The position numbers were made by a program, and so were the translations under genes. A DNA stretch of 64,000 bases, taken from NCBI RefSeq assembly GCF_001189235.2, contig NZ_LFIP02000006.1:186001-250000 (forward strand), read 5' to 3'. This stretch comes from Bradyrhizobium embrapense. Its GTDB lineage: Bacteria; Pseudomonadota; Alphaproteobacteria; Rhizobiales; Xanthobacteraceae. Under the pieces are notes generated by a model. It worked only from the letters and a program-made list of their open reading frames with translations. It had not been told where the DNA came from and searched no databases. Of this stretch, positions 30,842-40,401 are shown one piece after another; positions within the stretch are counted from its first letter, which is position 1, and each line of letters opens with the position of its first letter.

Positions 30842-31192
30842 ATGAGCGACACCGACACCCACGTCCCGCTTCCCGATCTCAACGCCGCCGACGCGCCCGG
30901 GATCGACGACATCGGCTACAACGAGGACGAGAATGCCGCGCGCATCGCCGCCGACCTCGAGGCCGTGTTCGACGTGCCGGTGCAGGTCTCGGCGGTGCTC
31001 GGCCGCTCCAAGATGGACGTCGGCGACCTCCTGAAGCTCGGACCGGGCACCGTGCTCGAACTCGACCGCCGCGTCGGCGAAGCGATCGACATCTACGTCA
31101 ACAACCGCCTGGTGGCGCGTGGTGAAGTGGTGCTGGTGGAAGACAAGCTCGGCGTGACCATGACCGAAATCATCAAGTCAGAACGCTCGTAA
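30842..31192 (+). CDS. fliN: Flagellar motor switch protein FliN
   Basis: 116 aa with the single SpoA/SpoB fold: VFDVPVQVSAVLGRSKMDV, then LLKLGPGTVLELDRRVGEAI, then VNNRLVARGEVVLVEDKLG. It forms the base of the C-ring with FliM. The N-terminal 35 residues are an acidic extension. The ATG follows GGGCTGAACC; the gap to fliH is 20 bp. Confidence 0.95.
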   Translation: MSDTDTHVPLPDLNAADAPGIDDIGYNEDENAARIAADLEAVFDVPVQVSAVLGRSKMDVGDLLKLGPGTVLELDRRVGEAIDIYVNNRLVARGEVVLVEDKLGVTMTEIIKSERS

Positions 31193-31245
31193 CAACCAGA
31201 CGGTAGCGCGCGGAACCTGCGCGACCAGACGAACAGGAGATCATC

Positions 31246-32631
31246 ATGCGGCTTCTCATCGTTGGCACCCTGAAGGGCCAGCTCACGACCGCGACCAAGA
31301 TCGCGATGGACAACGGCGCCTCGGTGACCCACGCCGAGGCCGCCGAGCAGGCGATGGGTGTGCTGCGCGGCGGCAAGGGCGCCGACCTCCTGCTGGTCGA
31401 TGTTGGCCTCGACATCCGCGACCTCGTGATGCGGCTCGAAGCCGAGCACATCCACGTTCCGATCGTCGCCTGCGGCATCTCCAACGATGCCCGCGCCGCG
31501 GTCGCCGCGATCCATGCCGGCGCCAAGGAATACATCCCGCTGCCGCCCGACCCCGAGCTGATCGCAGCGGTGCTCGCCGCGGTCGCCAACGATGCCCGCG
31601 ACCTGATTTATCGCGACGAGGCGATGGGCCGGGTGATCAAGCTCGCGCAGCAAATCGCGGGCTCCGACGCCTCCGTGATGATCACCGGCGAGTCCGGCAC
31701 TGGCAAGGAGGTGCTGGCGCGCTATGTCCATTCCCGCTCGGCCCGCGCCAAGCGGCCTTTCATCTCGATCAACTGCGCCGCGATCCCGGAACACCTCTTG
31801 GAATCCGAGCTGTTCGGCCATGAGAAGGGCGCCTTCACCGGCGCGGTGGCGCGCCGCATCGGCAAGTTCGAGGAAGCGACCGGCGGCACGCTGCTGCTCG
31901 ACGAAATCTCCGAGATGGATGTCCGCCTTCAATCGAAACTATTGCGCGCCATCCAGGAGCGCGTGATCGACCGCGTCGGCGGCACCAAGCCGGTTCCGGT
32001 CGACATCCGTATCATCGCGACCTCGAACCGCAACCTGTCGGAGGCGGTGCGCGAAGGCACCTTCCGCGAGGACCTGCTGTTTCGCCTCAACGTCGTCAAC
32101 CTGAAGATCCCGCCGCTGCGCGATCGTCCGGCCGACATCCTCGAATTGGCGCAGCATTTCGCCAAGAAATATGCCGAGGCCAACGGCCTGCCGGTGCGCC
32201 CGGTCTCCGCCGAGGCGCGCCAGATCCTGACCGCCAACCGCTGGCAGGGCAACGTCCGCGAGCTCGAGAACACCATCCATCGCTCGGTGCTGATGGCGCA
32301 GGGTGACGAGATCGGCCCGGAGGCGATCCTGACCCCGGACGGCGACCGTCTCGACCTCGCCAAGACCGCGCCCGCGGTCGCGCATGCCACGCTCGCCGCC
32401 GAGCAGGTCACCCGCGCGCTGGTCGGCCGCACCGTTGCCGACGTCGAACGCGACCTGATCCTGGAAACGCTGAAGCACTGCCTCGGCAACCGCACTCACG
32501 CCGCCAACATCCTCGGCATCTCGATCCGCACGCTCCGCAACAAGCTGAACGAATATGCCGACGGCGGCATCCCGATCACCCCGGCCGGCAATGGTGCGCC
32601 GGATTATCAGCGCATGGCGAGCGCCGGCTAA
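31246..32631 (+). CDS. flbD: Sigma-54-dependent flagellar activator FlbD
   Basis: 461 aa. Atypical receiver domain (1 to about 115): the acidic pair expected after strand beta-1 is missing (MRLLIVGTLKG), while Asp52 in LLLVDVGLD is kept, as in Caulobacter FlbD. The AAA+ domain has Walker A GESGTGKE (about 148-155), the sigma-54 contact loop GAFTGA (about 195-200), LLLDEISEMD, and FREDLLFRLNVV. The Fis-type helix-turn-helix is at the end (GNRTHAANILGISIRTLRNK). It activates late flagellar sigma-54 promoters such as that proposed before fliK. Confidence 0.93.
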   Translation: MRLLIVGTLKGQLTTATKIAMDNGASVTHAEAAEQAMGVLRGGKGADLLLVDVGLDIRDLVMRLEAEHIHVPIVACGISNDARAAVAAIHAGAKEYIPLPPDPELIAAVLAAVANDARDLIYRDEAMGRVIKLAQQIAGSDASVMITGESGTGKEVLARYVHSRSARAKRPFISINCAAIPEHLLESELFGHEKGAFTGAVARRIGKFEEATGGTLLLDEISEMDVRLQSKLLRAIQERVIDRVGGTKPVPVDIRIIATSNRNLSEAVREGTFREDLLFRLNVVNLKIPPLRDRPADILELAQHFAKKYAEANGLPVRPVSAEARQILTANRWQGNVRELENTIHRSVLMAQGDEIGPEAILTPDGDRLDLAKTAPAVAHATLAAEQVTRALVGRTVADVERDLILETLKHCLGNRTHAANILGISIRTLRNKLNEYADGGIPITPAGNGAPDYQRMASAG

Positions 32632-32640
32632 GAAAGGGAG

Positions 32641-32664
32641 AGCGGCGGAGAAGGCCCCGCCGCT
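32641..32664. terminator. GC-rich hairpin between flbD and the convergent small gene
   Basis: AGCGGCGG...CCGCCGCT, 8-bp stem just after flbD. No T-run follows on either strand, so it may only weakly stop transcription. Confidence 0.35.
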
Positions 32665-32673
32665 TGCCGAGCC

Positions 32674-32829
32674 TCACGAATAATTGGGCGCATCCGGCTT
32701 GCGAAAGATCCGGATTGGATCGCCGGGTGTGATGTCGCGGCCGGTGAAGGTCACATACGCATAGAGCGCGAGATAGGCGACGGCGATTGCGCCGACGAGA
32801 TAGAACAGCCAGGTTCCCACGCGCTTCAT
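32674..32829 (-). CDS. Small membrane protein (51 aa)
   Basis: Short frame MKRVGTWLFYLVGAIAVAY, then LALYAYVTFTGRDITPGDPI, ending FRKPDAPNYS. It has one transmembrane helix at about 6-26, N-terminus positively charged, and a polar C-terminal tail. The composition is that of a genuine small bitopic protein. It converges with flbD. No family name can be given. Confidence 0.65.
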   Translation of the reverse strand: MKRVGTWLFYLVGAIAVAYLALYAYVTFTGRDITPGDPIRIFRKPDAPNYS

Positions 32830-32999
32830 CAAACCGTCACGTCTCCAACACGTCTGCGGCTTTTAGAGCGCTTGCCGTGCCAGCGCCACGGCCAACATGC
32901 CGCGCCGGCCGCCTTCGCCGTTGATCGCTTGAATCTTGCGGCTAGTTGCCTTATTCAATCTCCTATTGCTCTTTCATATTTAGACAACTGGAGAGTGAT

Positions 33000-33377
33000 A
33001 TGGCTCTTTACGCGCAGACCAGCGGCACCCTGTCCACCAACTCCGGCACTTTCACGCCGATGCAAGGCCTCAACCTGACGATCCCGGAGGGCGTCGGCAC
33101 CACCACGATCATTACGCTCAACGTTCCGAATCCCTACGCCACCGGCACCGATATTCCGGGCGGCATGTTCGGCGTCACCATCAATGGCAAGGTCTCGCCT
33201 GTCGTCGCGAGCTTCACCTATAACGAGACGCCGTCGAGCTTTGGCCGCATCCCGACCACGCTCGTCGTCGGCATTCCGCTGGGCAATGCGGCTCAGACCA
33301 TCCAGGCCGTATGGGCTGGCGTTCGTGGCAGCACTGTGATCATCGACAGCCCGGCGTCGCTGAGCTCAGTCTACTAA
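33000..33377 (+). CDS. Hypothetical beta-rich protein (125 aa)
   Basis: ATG at 33000 behind GGAGAG. No signal peptide, no Cys. Alternating Thr/Val/Ile patterns (TTTIITLNVPNPYATG, GVTINGKVSPVVASFTYNE, TTLVVGIPLGNAAQTIQAVW) suggest a beta-sandwich, as in small lectins or phage-type adhesion domains. I do not recognise the family. It stands alone between two convergent minus-strand genes and has an AT-rich upstream region (32930-32999). Confidence 0.75.
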   Translation: MALYAQTSGTLSTNSGTFTPMQGLNLTIPEGVGTTTIITLNVPNPYATGTDIPGGMFGVTINGKVSPVVASFTYNETPSSFGRIPTTLVVGIPLGNAAQTIQAVWAGVRGSTVIIDSPASLSSVY

Positions 33378-33403
33378 ATTCCGATCCGGACCAGCGACGA
33401 GCG

Positions 33404-33994
33404 CTAGCCCACGCCGCGGGCATGGACGTGACGTGACGGCAGGCTGACTTCGGCCAGCCGCGCGGCGTCTTCGTCGCGGTCGATCGCGACATACTCGCCG
33501 TGCCAATACGCCAGCGCTGCGGTGCGCTCCGATGCGATCACATCGAGCACGCGGCCGATGACGATCGCGTGCGAGTGCCGCTCGATCATCTCCTCGACCT
33601 CGCAGTCGATCGCAGCGAGGGCTCCGACCAGCAACGGCGCGCCCGAGGCGCGCGTCGTCCATTCGGCGCCGGTGAACCGGTCGGCGCCCTTCAGGCCGCC
33701 CTTGCCGGTGAAGCGTTCGGCGATGTCGAGCTGATCTGCGGTCAGGATGTTGACGCCGAACGCGCCATGGCGCGCGATCAGCGGCCATGAGGAGGCAGCG
33801 CGGTTGATGCTGACGATCAGCGACGGCGGCTCGACCGACAGCGACGACACCGAGGTCACCGTCATTCCGGAGATGTCCTTGCCCCGGCCCGCCGTGATGA
33901 CGCTGACGCCGCCGGTGAGATGGCGCATCGCGCCTCGGAATTCATCGGCCGCCACCGCGGGCTCGATCGAAACATTGCGGACGATGGAATTCAT
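33404..33994 (-). CDS. Flavin reductase (HpaC/RutF-like), partner of SsuD
   Basis: 196 aa. FMN-binding split-barrel fold: RHLTGGVSVITAGRGKDISG, then MTVTSVSSLSVEPPSLIVSI, then HGAFGVNILTADQLDIAERF. It reduces FMN with NAD(P)H and would supply FMNH2 to SsuD. It is 7 bp downstream of ssuB and the last gene of the ssu operon. It takes the role of SsuE but is of a different reductase family, so I leave the symbol blank. Confidence 0.88.
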   Translation of the reverse strand: MNSIVRNVSIEPAVAADEFRGAMRHLTGGVSVITAGRGKDISGMTVTSVSSLSVEPPSLIVSINRAASSWPLIARHGAFGVNILTADQLDIAERFTGKGGLKGADRFTGAEWTTRASGAPLLVGALAAIDCEVEEMIERHSHAIVIGRVLDVIASERTAALAYWHGEYVAIDRDEDAARLAEVSLPSRHVHARGVG

Positions 33995-34001
33995 GGCGGC
34001 C

Positions 34002-34853
34002 TCACAGATCGAATGTGTCTTCGCTGCCCTCGAGCAGATGTTTCAGTATCTCGCCTTCCAGCGCGGCGAGTTCGGCCGAACCGCGCCGGCGCGGGCGCGG
34101 CAGGTCGATGGTGACATCCTCGGCGATCCGGCCGTCCTCGATGACCAGCACGCGGTCGGCGAGCGCGACCGCCTCGGCGACGTCATGCGTCACCAGGATC
34201 GCGGTGAAGCCCTGGTCGCGCCAGACCCGCTCCAGCAATTGCTGCATCGAAATCCGGGTCAGCGCGTCGAGCGCGCCGAGCGGCTCGTCGAACGCCAGCA
34301 CGCGCGGCTGGGAGACCAGCGCCCGCGCCAGCGCCACGCGCTGCTTCTGGCCGCCCGACAGCACCGACGGCCACTGCCCGCGCTTGTCGCCGAGGCCGAC
34401 CTCGACCAGCGCCCGCTCGGCGCGCGCCTGCGCGTCCGCCGACGCGCGCTCGCGCCCCAGACCGACCTCGACATTGGACAGCACTCGCGCCCAAGGCAGC
34501 AGGCGCGGCTCCTGGAACATGACGCGGATGTCCTGCGCCCGGGGTTCCTCACCGAACGCGATGCTTCCCGCAGTCGGCGCGTCGAGGCCGGCGACCAGGC
34601 GCAGCAGCGTGCTCTTGCCGCAGCCGCTGCGGCCGACGATCGCGACGAACTGGCCGGCCGGGATGTGCAGGTCGATGCCGCGCAGCACCTCATTGTCGCC
34701 GAACGCCTTGCGCAGGCCCCGGATGGTCAGCGACAGGCCGCGGGCCGCGCCTTCCGCCACGCGCCGCAAATGCCGCGCCTTCACGACGATGTCGGCCTGG
34801 CCGACCGGTTCGGCACCTGCGGGCTGGAAACGAAGCGCTTCTTGCATTCTCAT
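34002..34853 (-). CDS. ssuB: Sulfonate ABC transporter ATP-binding protein SsuB
   Basis: 283 aa. Walker [11 protein letters not shown]-loop [10 protein letters not shown], signature LSGGQKQR, Walker [14 protein letters not shown], and switch His in [10 protein letters not shown]. It energises uptake of aliphatic sulfonates with SsuC and SsuA. Start ATG 34853 (or ATG 34847), right after the ssuC stop; the open frame continuing to 35282 is antisense to nothing real and lies within ssuC in another frame. Confidence 0.92.
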   Translation of the reverse strand: MRMQEALRFQPAGAEPVGQADIVVKARHLRRVAEGAARGLSLTIRGLRKAFGDNEVLRGIDLHIPAGQFVAIVGRSGCGKSTLLRLVAGLDAPTAGSIAFGEEPRAQDIRVMFQEPRLLPWARVLSNVEVGLGRERASADAQARAERALVEVGLGDKRGQWPSVLSGGQKQRVALARALVSQPRVLAFDEPLGALDALTRISMQQLLERVWRDQGFTAILVTHDVAEAVALADRVLVIEDGRIAEDVTIDLPRPRRRGSAELAALEGEILKHLLEGSEDTFDL

Positions 34854-34855
34854 TC

Positions 34856-35662
34856 TCACTTCTTCTGGAAGGCGGGGTGCCACGACAGGGTCAGCCGCTC
34901 CAGCGCCCGCGAGGCGCTGTCGGCGAGCTTGCCGAGCAAGGCATAGATCAGGATCGAGAGCACCACGACGTCGATCAGCATGAACTCGCGCGCCTGCATC
35001 GCCATGTAGCCGAGGCCCGACGAGGCCGCGATGGTCTCGGCGACGATCAAGGTCAGCCACATGATGCCGAGCGCAAAGCGCAGCCCGACGAAGATCGAGG
35101 GCAGCGCACCCGGGAAGATCACCCGGCGAAACAGCTCGCCGTCGGTCATGCCGTAGATGCGGCCCATCTCGATCAGCTGCGGATCGACGGTGCGGATGCC
35201 GTGCAGCGTGTTGAGATAGATCGGGAAGAACACGCCGAGCGCCACCAAAAACAGCTTGGCCGACTCGTCGATGCCGAACCACAGGATGACCAGCGGGATC
35301 AACGCCAGATGCGGGATGTTGCGCACCATCTGCAGCGTGGTGTCGGTGAGTTTCGCCGACAGCTGCGAGAGCCCGTTGGCGAGCCCGAACGCGAAGCCGA
35401 TGCCGCCACCGATCACAAAGCCGATCGAGGCGCGCCAGAAGCTGACCCAGATGTTGCGGACCAGCTCACCCGACAGCAGCAGCTTCCATCCGGCAAGCGC
35501 AACGTCGGTCGGCGCCGGCAGCACGCGCGAGGGCACGAAACCGGTGACGCAGGCGAGCTGCCAGATCAGCACAATCGCAAGCGGCACGATCCAGGGGATC
35601 AGGCCGTCGACTTTCGGTAATTTCGGTGCGCCGACGCGCGGGAGACTGTCAATGAGACTCAT
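34856..35662 (-). CDS. ssuC: Sulfonate ABC transporter permease SsuC
   Basis: 268 aa with about six transmembrane segments. The cytoplasmic EAA-type loop is [20 protein letters not shown], then [16 protein letters not shown], which contacts SsuB. Start overlaps the ssuD stop (ATGA). Standard BPD_transp_1 permease of the sulfonate/nitrate/taurine class. Confidence 0.92.
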   Translation of the reverse strand: MSLIDSLPRVGAPKLPKVDGLIPWIVPLAIVLIWQLACVTGFVPSRVLPAPTDVALAGWKLLLSGELVRNIWVSFWRASIGFVIGGGIGFAFGLANGLSQLSAKLTDTTLQMVRNIPHLALIPLVILWFGIDESAKLFLVALGVFFPIYLNTLHGIRTVDPQLIEMGRIYGMTDGELFRRVIFPGALPSIFVGLRFALGIMWLTLIVAETIAASSGLGYMAMQAREFMLIDVVVLSILIYALLGKLADSASRALERLTLSWHPAFQKK

Positions 35663-36825
35663 GATTGCGATGCCTGTTTCTGCGGCCGATATTCGTTGCC
35701 GATGGTCTCGCCGAACGGCCCGGTGTTGACCCGGATCGGCGTCACGTTGTTGCCGTGTCCGAGCGAGAGCAGCGGGAACACCAGCTCGGCGAAGCGATAG
35801 GCTTCCTCGAGGTGCGGATAGCCCGACATGATGAAGGTATCGACGCCGACGTCCTGATACTCCTTGATCCGCGCGGCGACGGTCTCGGGATCGCCGACCA
35901 GCGCGGTGCCGGCCCCGCCGCGCACCAGGCCGACGCCGGCCCAGAGGTTCGGGCTGATCTCGAGCTTGTCGCGCCGTCCGCCGTGCAGCTGCGCCATGCG
36001 CTGCTGGCCGACCGAATCCATCCGCGAGAAGATCTTCTGTGCGGTCGCAATGGTGTCGTCGGTGACGTATTGGATCAGTTCATCGGCGGCCTTCCACGCC
36101 TCCGCATTGGTCTCGCGCACGATCACGTGCAGGCGGATGCCGAACGACAGCTTGCGGCCGCGTTGCGCGGCAACGGCCTTGACCTTGGCGATCTTCTCGG
36201 CGACCTGCGCTGGCGGCTCGCCCCAGGTCAGGTATTTGTCGACGGTGTCGACCGCGACGTCGATGCCGGCATCCGAGGAGCCGCCGAAATACAGCGGCGG
36301 GCGCGGCGACTGCACCGGATTGAACAGCAGGCGGCCGTCCTCGATCCTGATGTGCTGGCCTTCGACATTGACCGTCTTGCCCGCGAGCAGATCACTGTAG
36401 ATGTTGAGGAATTCGCGCGTCACGGCGTAGCGCTCGTCGTGACCTAAGAAAATGCCGTCGCCCTTGTTCTCGATCGGATCGCCGCCGGTGACGACGTTGA
36501 TCAAGAGACGGCCGTTCGACAGCCGGTCCAAGGTCGCGGTCATGCGGGCGGCGACGCTCGGCGACTGCAGGCCGGGCCGGACCGCCACGAGGTAGCGCAG
36601 GCGCTCGGTCCAGGGCGCGACGGCGGACGCCACCACCCAGGAATCCTCGCAGCTCCGTCCCGTCGGCAGCAGAACGCCGTAATAGCCGAGCTGGTCGGCG
36701 GCCTGCGCGATCTGGCGCAGATAGTTGAAGTTGACCTCGCGGCCACCGACCGACGTGCCGAGATAACGGCTGTCGCCGTGGGTCGGCAGGAACCAGAGGA
36801 TGTTGGCGTTGGTTGGGGTGCTCAT
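35659..36825 (-). CDS. ssuD: Alkanesulfonate monooxygenase SsuD
   Basis: 388 aa. Oxidises alkanesulfonates with FMNH2 and O2 to aldehyde and sulfite. Family motifs: [20 protein letters not shown] at the N-terminus, [15 protein letters not shown] with the active-site Cys, INVVTGGDP, and FGGSSDAGI. The conserved His lies in [12 protein letters not shown] and Arg in [20 protein letters not shown]. The ATG at 36825 overlaps the stop of the second ssuA; a start 5 codons upstream is possible. It needs the flavin reductase encoded three genes on. Confidence 0.94.
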   Translation of the reverse strand: MSTPTNANILWFLPTHGDSRYLGTSVGGREVNFNYLRQIAQAADQLGYYGVLLPTGRSCEDSWVVASAVAPWTERLRYLVAVRPGLQSPSVAARMTATLDRLSNGRLLINVVTGGDPIENKGDGIFLGHDERYAVTREFLNIYSDLLAGKTVNVEGQHIRIEDGRLLFNPVQSPRPPLYFGGSSDAGIDVAVDTVDKYLTWGEPPAQVAEKIAKVKAVAAQRGRKLSFGIRLHVIVRETNAEAWKAADELIQYVTDDTIATAQKIFSRMDSVGQQRMAQLHGGRRDKLEISPNLWAGVGLVRGGAGTALVGDPETVAARIKEYQDVGVDTFIMSGYPHLEEAYRFAELVFPLLSLGHGNNVTPIRVNTGPFGETIGNEYRPQKQASQS

Positions 36826-37775
36826 GTGCCCGGCCTCCATGCGACGTCGGAAATCTTGATTGGTTTGGGGATCAGGCCGAGCGCAAAGAACGTGTCGGCG
36901 ACCTGCTGCTGATCCGCGATGACAGCGTCGGTGACCGGCTTGATGCCGTAGGCCTGCCGCTTCAGCGCGACCTCGACCACCGGTACCGACAGCCCGATGC
37001 TCGGCGCCAGCTGCTCGGCCACGGCGTGGATGTCGCCCCTAGCCCAGTCATCGACTTCACTCAGCTGCGCCAGCACGAGTTCGACGATCTTCGCATCGGT
37101 CTGTAAGAACTTCTTCGAGGCGAAATAGAACTGATAATTCGCGACGATGCCGACGCCGTCGGTAACGGTGCGCGCACCGGTCGCGGCCTCGGCCGCGGCC
37201 TGGAACGGATCCCAGATTACCCAGGCATCGACCGCGCCGCGCTCGAACGCCGCGCGGGCATCGGCCGGCGCCAGGAACACCGGCTCGATCTCCGAATATT
37301 TGACGCCGGCTTTCTCCAGCGCCTTCACCAGCAAATAGTGGACGTTGGATCCCTTGTTGAGCGCGACCTTCTTGCCCCTCAGATCAGTCACCGATTTGAT
37401 CGGGCTGTCCTTCGGCACCAGGATCGCCTCGCCTTTCGGCGCCGGCGGCTCGTAGGCGACATACTGGATCGGTGCACCGGCGGCCTGCGCGAAGATCGGC
37501 GGCGCCTCGCCGGTGTTGCCGAAATCGATCGCGCCGACATTGAGCGCTTCGAGCAGCGGCGGCCCGGACGGAAACTCGGTCCACACCACCTTGGTGCCGA
37601 CCGCTTTCAACTTCTCCTCGAGCGACCCCTTGCTCTTCAGCAGCACCAGCTTGCCGTATTTCTGATAGCCGATGCGGACGACTTTCTCCTGGCCGTAGGA
37701 GGCGCCGACGGTCGCCGCGACGATGCTGACCGAGAGCACCGCGCGGGCAACCCAGCGTCGAAATAAACGCGTCAT
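36822..37775 (-). CDS. ssuA: Sulfonate ABC transporter substrate-binding protein SsuA (second copy)
   Basis: 317 aa, periplasmic. Sec signal at 1 to about 28 ([20 protein letters not shown]). Mature part begins [20 protein letters not shown], then [20 protein letters not shown], typical of SsuA. Its stop overlaps the ssuD start. It is a clear paralogue of the neighbouring protein (shared [37 protein letters not shown]) and probably arose by tandem duplication. Confidence 0.92.
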   Translation of the reverse strand: MTRLFRRWVARAVLSVSIVAATVGASYGQEKVVRIGYQKYGKLVLLKSKGSLEEKLKAVGTKVVWTEFPSGPPLLEALNVGAIDFGNTGEAPPIFAQAAGAPIQYVAYEPPAPKGEAILVPKDSPIKSVTDLRGKKVALNKGSNVHYLLVKALEKAGVKYSEIEPVFLAPADARAAFERGAVDAWVIWDPFQAAAEAATGARTVTDGVGIVANYQFYFASKKFLQTDAKIVELVLAQLSEVDDWARGDIHAVAEQLAPSIGLSVPVVEVALKRQAYGIKPVTDAVIADQQQVADTFFALGLIPKPIKISDVAWRPGT

Positions 37776-37813
37776 GGGAATATCCTCTGCATCGAATTGA
37801 CCAAGCGCGCCGA

Positions 37814-38764
37814 TCAGGTCTGGGGGTTGCGCCAGACGATGTCACGGATCGCGATCTGTTTCGGAATCAGGCCGAGCTTGAAGAAGCGATCGGCGACGCC
37901 TTGCTGGGTCGCGATGATATCGTCGGTCACGGGGCCGACCGAGAAACCGGCCCGCCGCGCCGCGATGGTCTGGATATCGAGCGGCACGCCGGTGACCGCG
38001 GCCAGCGATTTCGCGACCTCGTCGGGATGCGCCTCGGCCCATTTCGCGCTCGATGCCGTGACATCGACGATCTGCTGCAGGATCGCACCGCGATTCCGCG
38101 CGAAGTCGCGGTTGGCGATGTAGAACGCGTTGGTCTTGGTGACATCGCGGCTGTTGACCAGAATGCGGCCGTTCTGCTTGGTCTCGGCGATCGCGAAATA
38201 GGGGTCCCAGATCGCCCAAGCGTCGATGCCGCCGTTGGCGAAGGCGGGGCCGGCGTCCGGCGGCGTCAGGTAGACCGGCGTGATGTCGTCATAGGTCAGC
38301 CCGGCCTTCTCCAGCGCCTGGATCACGACGTTATGCGCGCTGGATCCCTTGGTGAAGCCAACGCGCTTGCCCTTGAGATCGGCGATGTCCTTGATTGCCG
38401 AATTCTGCGGCACCAGGATGCCCGACCCGTTCATGATCGGCTGAGCCGCGGCATAAACGATGGCCGCGCCAGCGGCCTGGGCGAAGATCGGCGGGGAATC
38501 GCCGACCGCGCCGTAATCGACGCTGCCGACATTCATCGCCTCCATCATCGGCGGCCCCGACGAAAACTCGACCCATTTCACGCTGATGCCCTGCGGCTTG
38601 AAATGATTTTCCAAGGCTTCGCGCTGCCGCGTGATAACGAGCACGCCGTTCTTCTGGTAGCCGATACGAATTTCCTTCGCGTCCGCCTGGGCCTGCGCGC
38701 GCCCCGACAGCGCAACGGTAGCGGCTGTGGCGAGCGACAGCTGGAGGAACTCACGACGCTTCAT
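37814..38764 (-). CDS. ssuA: Sulfonate ABC transporter substrate-binding protein SsuA (first copy)
   Basis: 316 aa. The N-terminus MKRREFLQLSLATAATVALS is a twin-arginine signal, unlike the Sec signal of its paralogue. The mature part has EIRIGYQKNGVLVITRQ, FSSGPPMMEAMNVGSVDYG and [20 protein letters not shown]. The start at 38764 places the RR motif near the N-terminus; the frame is open 32 codons upstream but without meaning. Probable first gene of the ssu operon; 38 bp separate it from the second copy. Confidence 0.92.
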   Translation of the reverse strand: MKRREFLQLSLATAATVALSGRAQAQADAKEIRIGYQKNGVLVITRQREALENHFKPQGISVKWVEFSSGPPMMEAMNVGSVDYGAVGDSPPIFAQAAGAAIVYAAAQPIMNGSGILVPQNSAIKDIADLKGKRVGFTKGSSAHNVVIQALEKAGLTYDDITPVYLTPPDAGPAFANGGIDAWAIWDPYFAIAETKQNGRILVNSRDVTKTNAFYIANRDFARNRGAILQQIVDVTASSAKWAEAHPDEVAKSLAAVTGVPLDIQTIAARRAGFSVGPVTDDIIATQQGVADRFFKLGLIPKQIAIRDIVWRNPQT

Positions 38765-38867
38765 TCCAAGACTCTCCTGACGATCAAGCGCGTTTCTCAA
38801 CACGCGATCATGCGTTGTCAGGATGATGGGGCGCGCGAATGAAGCTGTCGAGCACCGCACAAAAATA

Positions 38868-38897
38868 GCGATGCCTGCACTTCGGTGCAGGCATCGC
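38868..38897 (-). terminator. Perfect hairpin terminator after the LLM monooxygenase gene
   Basis: 13-bp perfect stem GCGATGCCTGCAC / GTGCAGGCATCGC closed by a 4-nt loop (CGAA on the minus strand, TTCG on the plus). On the minus strand it is followed by TATTTTT, a good rho-independent signal. It isolates the ssu operon from the gene at 38981-40186. Confidence 0.8.
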
Positions 38898-38980
38898 GCG
38901 TGTCGTTTCGTTCAAGTCGCAGGTCGCGCGTAGCGAATTATTTTCTTCACGGGAACGCGAGGTCGCTGCACAGGAATCGA

Positions 38981-40186
38981 TCAGCCGGCGGCTGCGGTTT
39001 TCGGTCCGACATTGACCGCGAGTTTACCATAGCGGTCCGAGAACGCCTGGGTGTCGATCTCCTCGAGCTGGATCGAGCCGTCGAGCACGCCCTTCTTCCA
39101 GGCATCGTGCTCGGGATCGTGCTGGAACTCGGGCATCACCTCTTTCCCGAACAGCTCGAGCGACTCGCAGATGTGCTCATGGGTGTTCTTGCCGGCCTGG
39201 TTGAGCAGGATCACCTGGTCGATATGCGAGGCGCGGAAACGCCGCAGCTTCTTGCGCAAGGTCTCCGGCGAACCGATCAGGCCGCCGCGTAGCGCGGCCT
39301 CCTGCGCCTCCGGATTCTCCCGCTTCCACTTGTTGTACTCGTCCCACATGTTGACCGTGCCGGGCGCCGGGCGCTGCCGGTTCTGCGCCTGGCCGTAATA
39401 GCGCAGCGCGAACTGGAAGAAGGTCGCGCCATCAGCGCGCCTGCGCGCCTCCTCATCCGTCTCCGCGCACATGAAGAACGAGACCAGCGCCATGTTCGGA
39501 TTGATCTCGTAGTCGGCGAGCTTCTTCAGCCGCTTGGTGATCGCGTTGTAATAGGCATGCACCCAGGCATGCGCCGCCTCGGCGCTGACGAACTGGAAGC
39601 CGAGCGCGCCGAATCCGTTCTGCCCGGCGCGTTCGATCGTCGGCAGTTGCGAGCAGGCCATCCAGAGCGGCGGATGCGGTTTCTGCACCGGCTTCGGCAC
39701 GACGTTGCGCAGCGGGATGTCGAAATACTTGCCGTGATGCTCGGTGCCGATTTTGGTGAACATCGGGAAGATCGCACTGACGGCTTCCTCGAACACCTCG
39801 CGCTTAGTCTCCATGTCGCGGCCGAACGGCGTCAGCTCGGTGATCGAGGCGCTTTCGCCCATGCCGAACTCGCAGCGGCCGTTAGAGAGCAGATCGAGCA
39901 CCGCGACCCGCTCGGCGACGCGCGCGGGATGATTGGTGGTGAGCTGGAAGATGCCGTGGCCGAGCCGGATGTTTTTGGTGCGCTGGCTCGCGGCGGCGAG
40001 GAAGGATTCCGGTGCCGGCGAGTGCGAATATTCCTCGAGGAAATGATGCTCGACGACCCAGGCATAATCGTAGCCGAGCCGGTCGGCGGTCTCCAATTGC
40101 GTCAGTGCATTCTGGTAGAGCCTGAGCTCGTCGCCGTCATTCCAGGGGCGCGGCAGTTGCAGCTCGTAAAAGATGCCGAATTTCAT
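38981..40186 (-). CDS. LLM-class flavin-dependent monooxygenase
   Basis: 401 aa luciferase-like protein: MKFGIFYELQLPRPW, YAWVVEHHFLEEYSHSPAPE, then LLSNGRCEFGMGES and WMACSQLPTIERAGQNGFGA. The EHHF motif is shared with the bacterial luciferase/limonene-monooxygenase-like subgroup, not with SsuD. Substrate unknown. Its setting next to the ssu operon suggests organosulfur or related oxidation, but a strong terminator makes it a separate transcription unit. Confidence 0.85.
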   Translation of the reverse strand: MKFGIFYELQLPRPWNDGDELRLYQNALTQLETADRLGYDYAWVVEHHFLEEYSHSPAPESFLAAASQRTKNIRLGHGIFQLTTNHPARVAERVAVLDLLSNGRCEFGMGESASITELTPFGRDMETKREVFEEAVSAIFPMFTKIGTEHHGKYFDIPLRNVVPKPVQKPHPPLWMACSQLPTIERAGQNGFGALGFQFVSAEAAHAWVHAYYNAITKRLKKLADYEINPNMALVSFFMCAETDEEARRRADGATFFQFALRYYGQAQNRQRPAPGTVNMWDEYNKWKRENPEAQEAALRGGLIGSPETLRKKLRRFRASHIDQVILLNQAGKNTHEHICESLELFGKEVMPEFQHDPEHDAWKKGVLDGSIQLEEIDTQAFSDRYGKLAVNVGPKTAAAG

Positions 40187-40401
40187 GGCGTCACTCCCAA
40201 GGTCGTGCCGACCACCTGTGGTGGTCCCGACCCCTGTTGTTTTCGGTCAGTCTAGTGCCACGCGGGATCAAGTCTAGCCTCGGGCGCGAAACCCCAATTC
40301 CGTGCAGCGGGAGACGGCTTGCCTGGGACGCATGAATGTTTAGCTTGTACGGGTGTGAGTCGCGGCGCTATCGATCGCGCGCTCATTCTTCCGAAAGCCC
40401 C

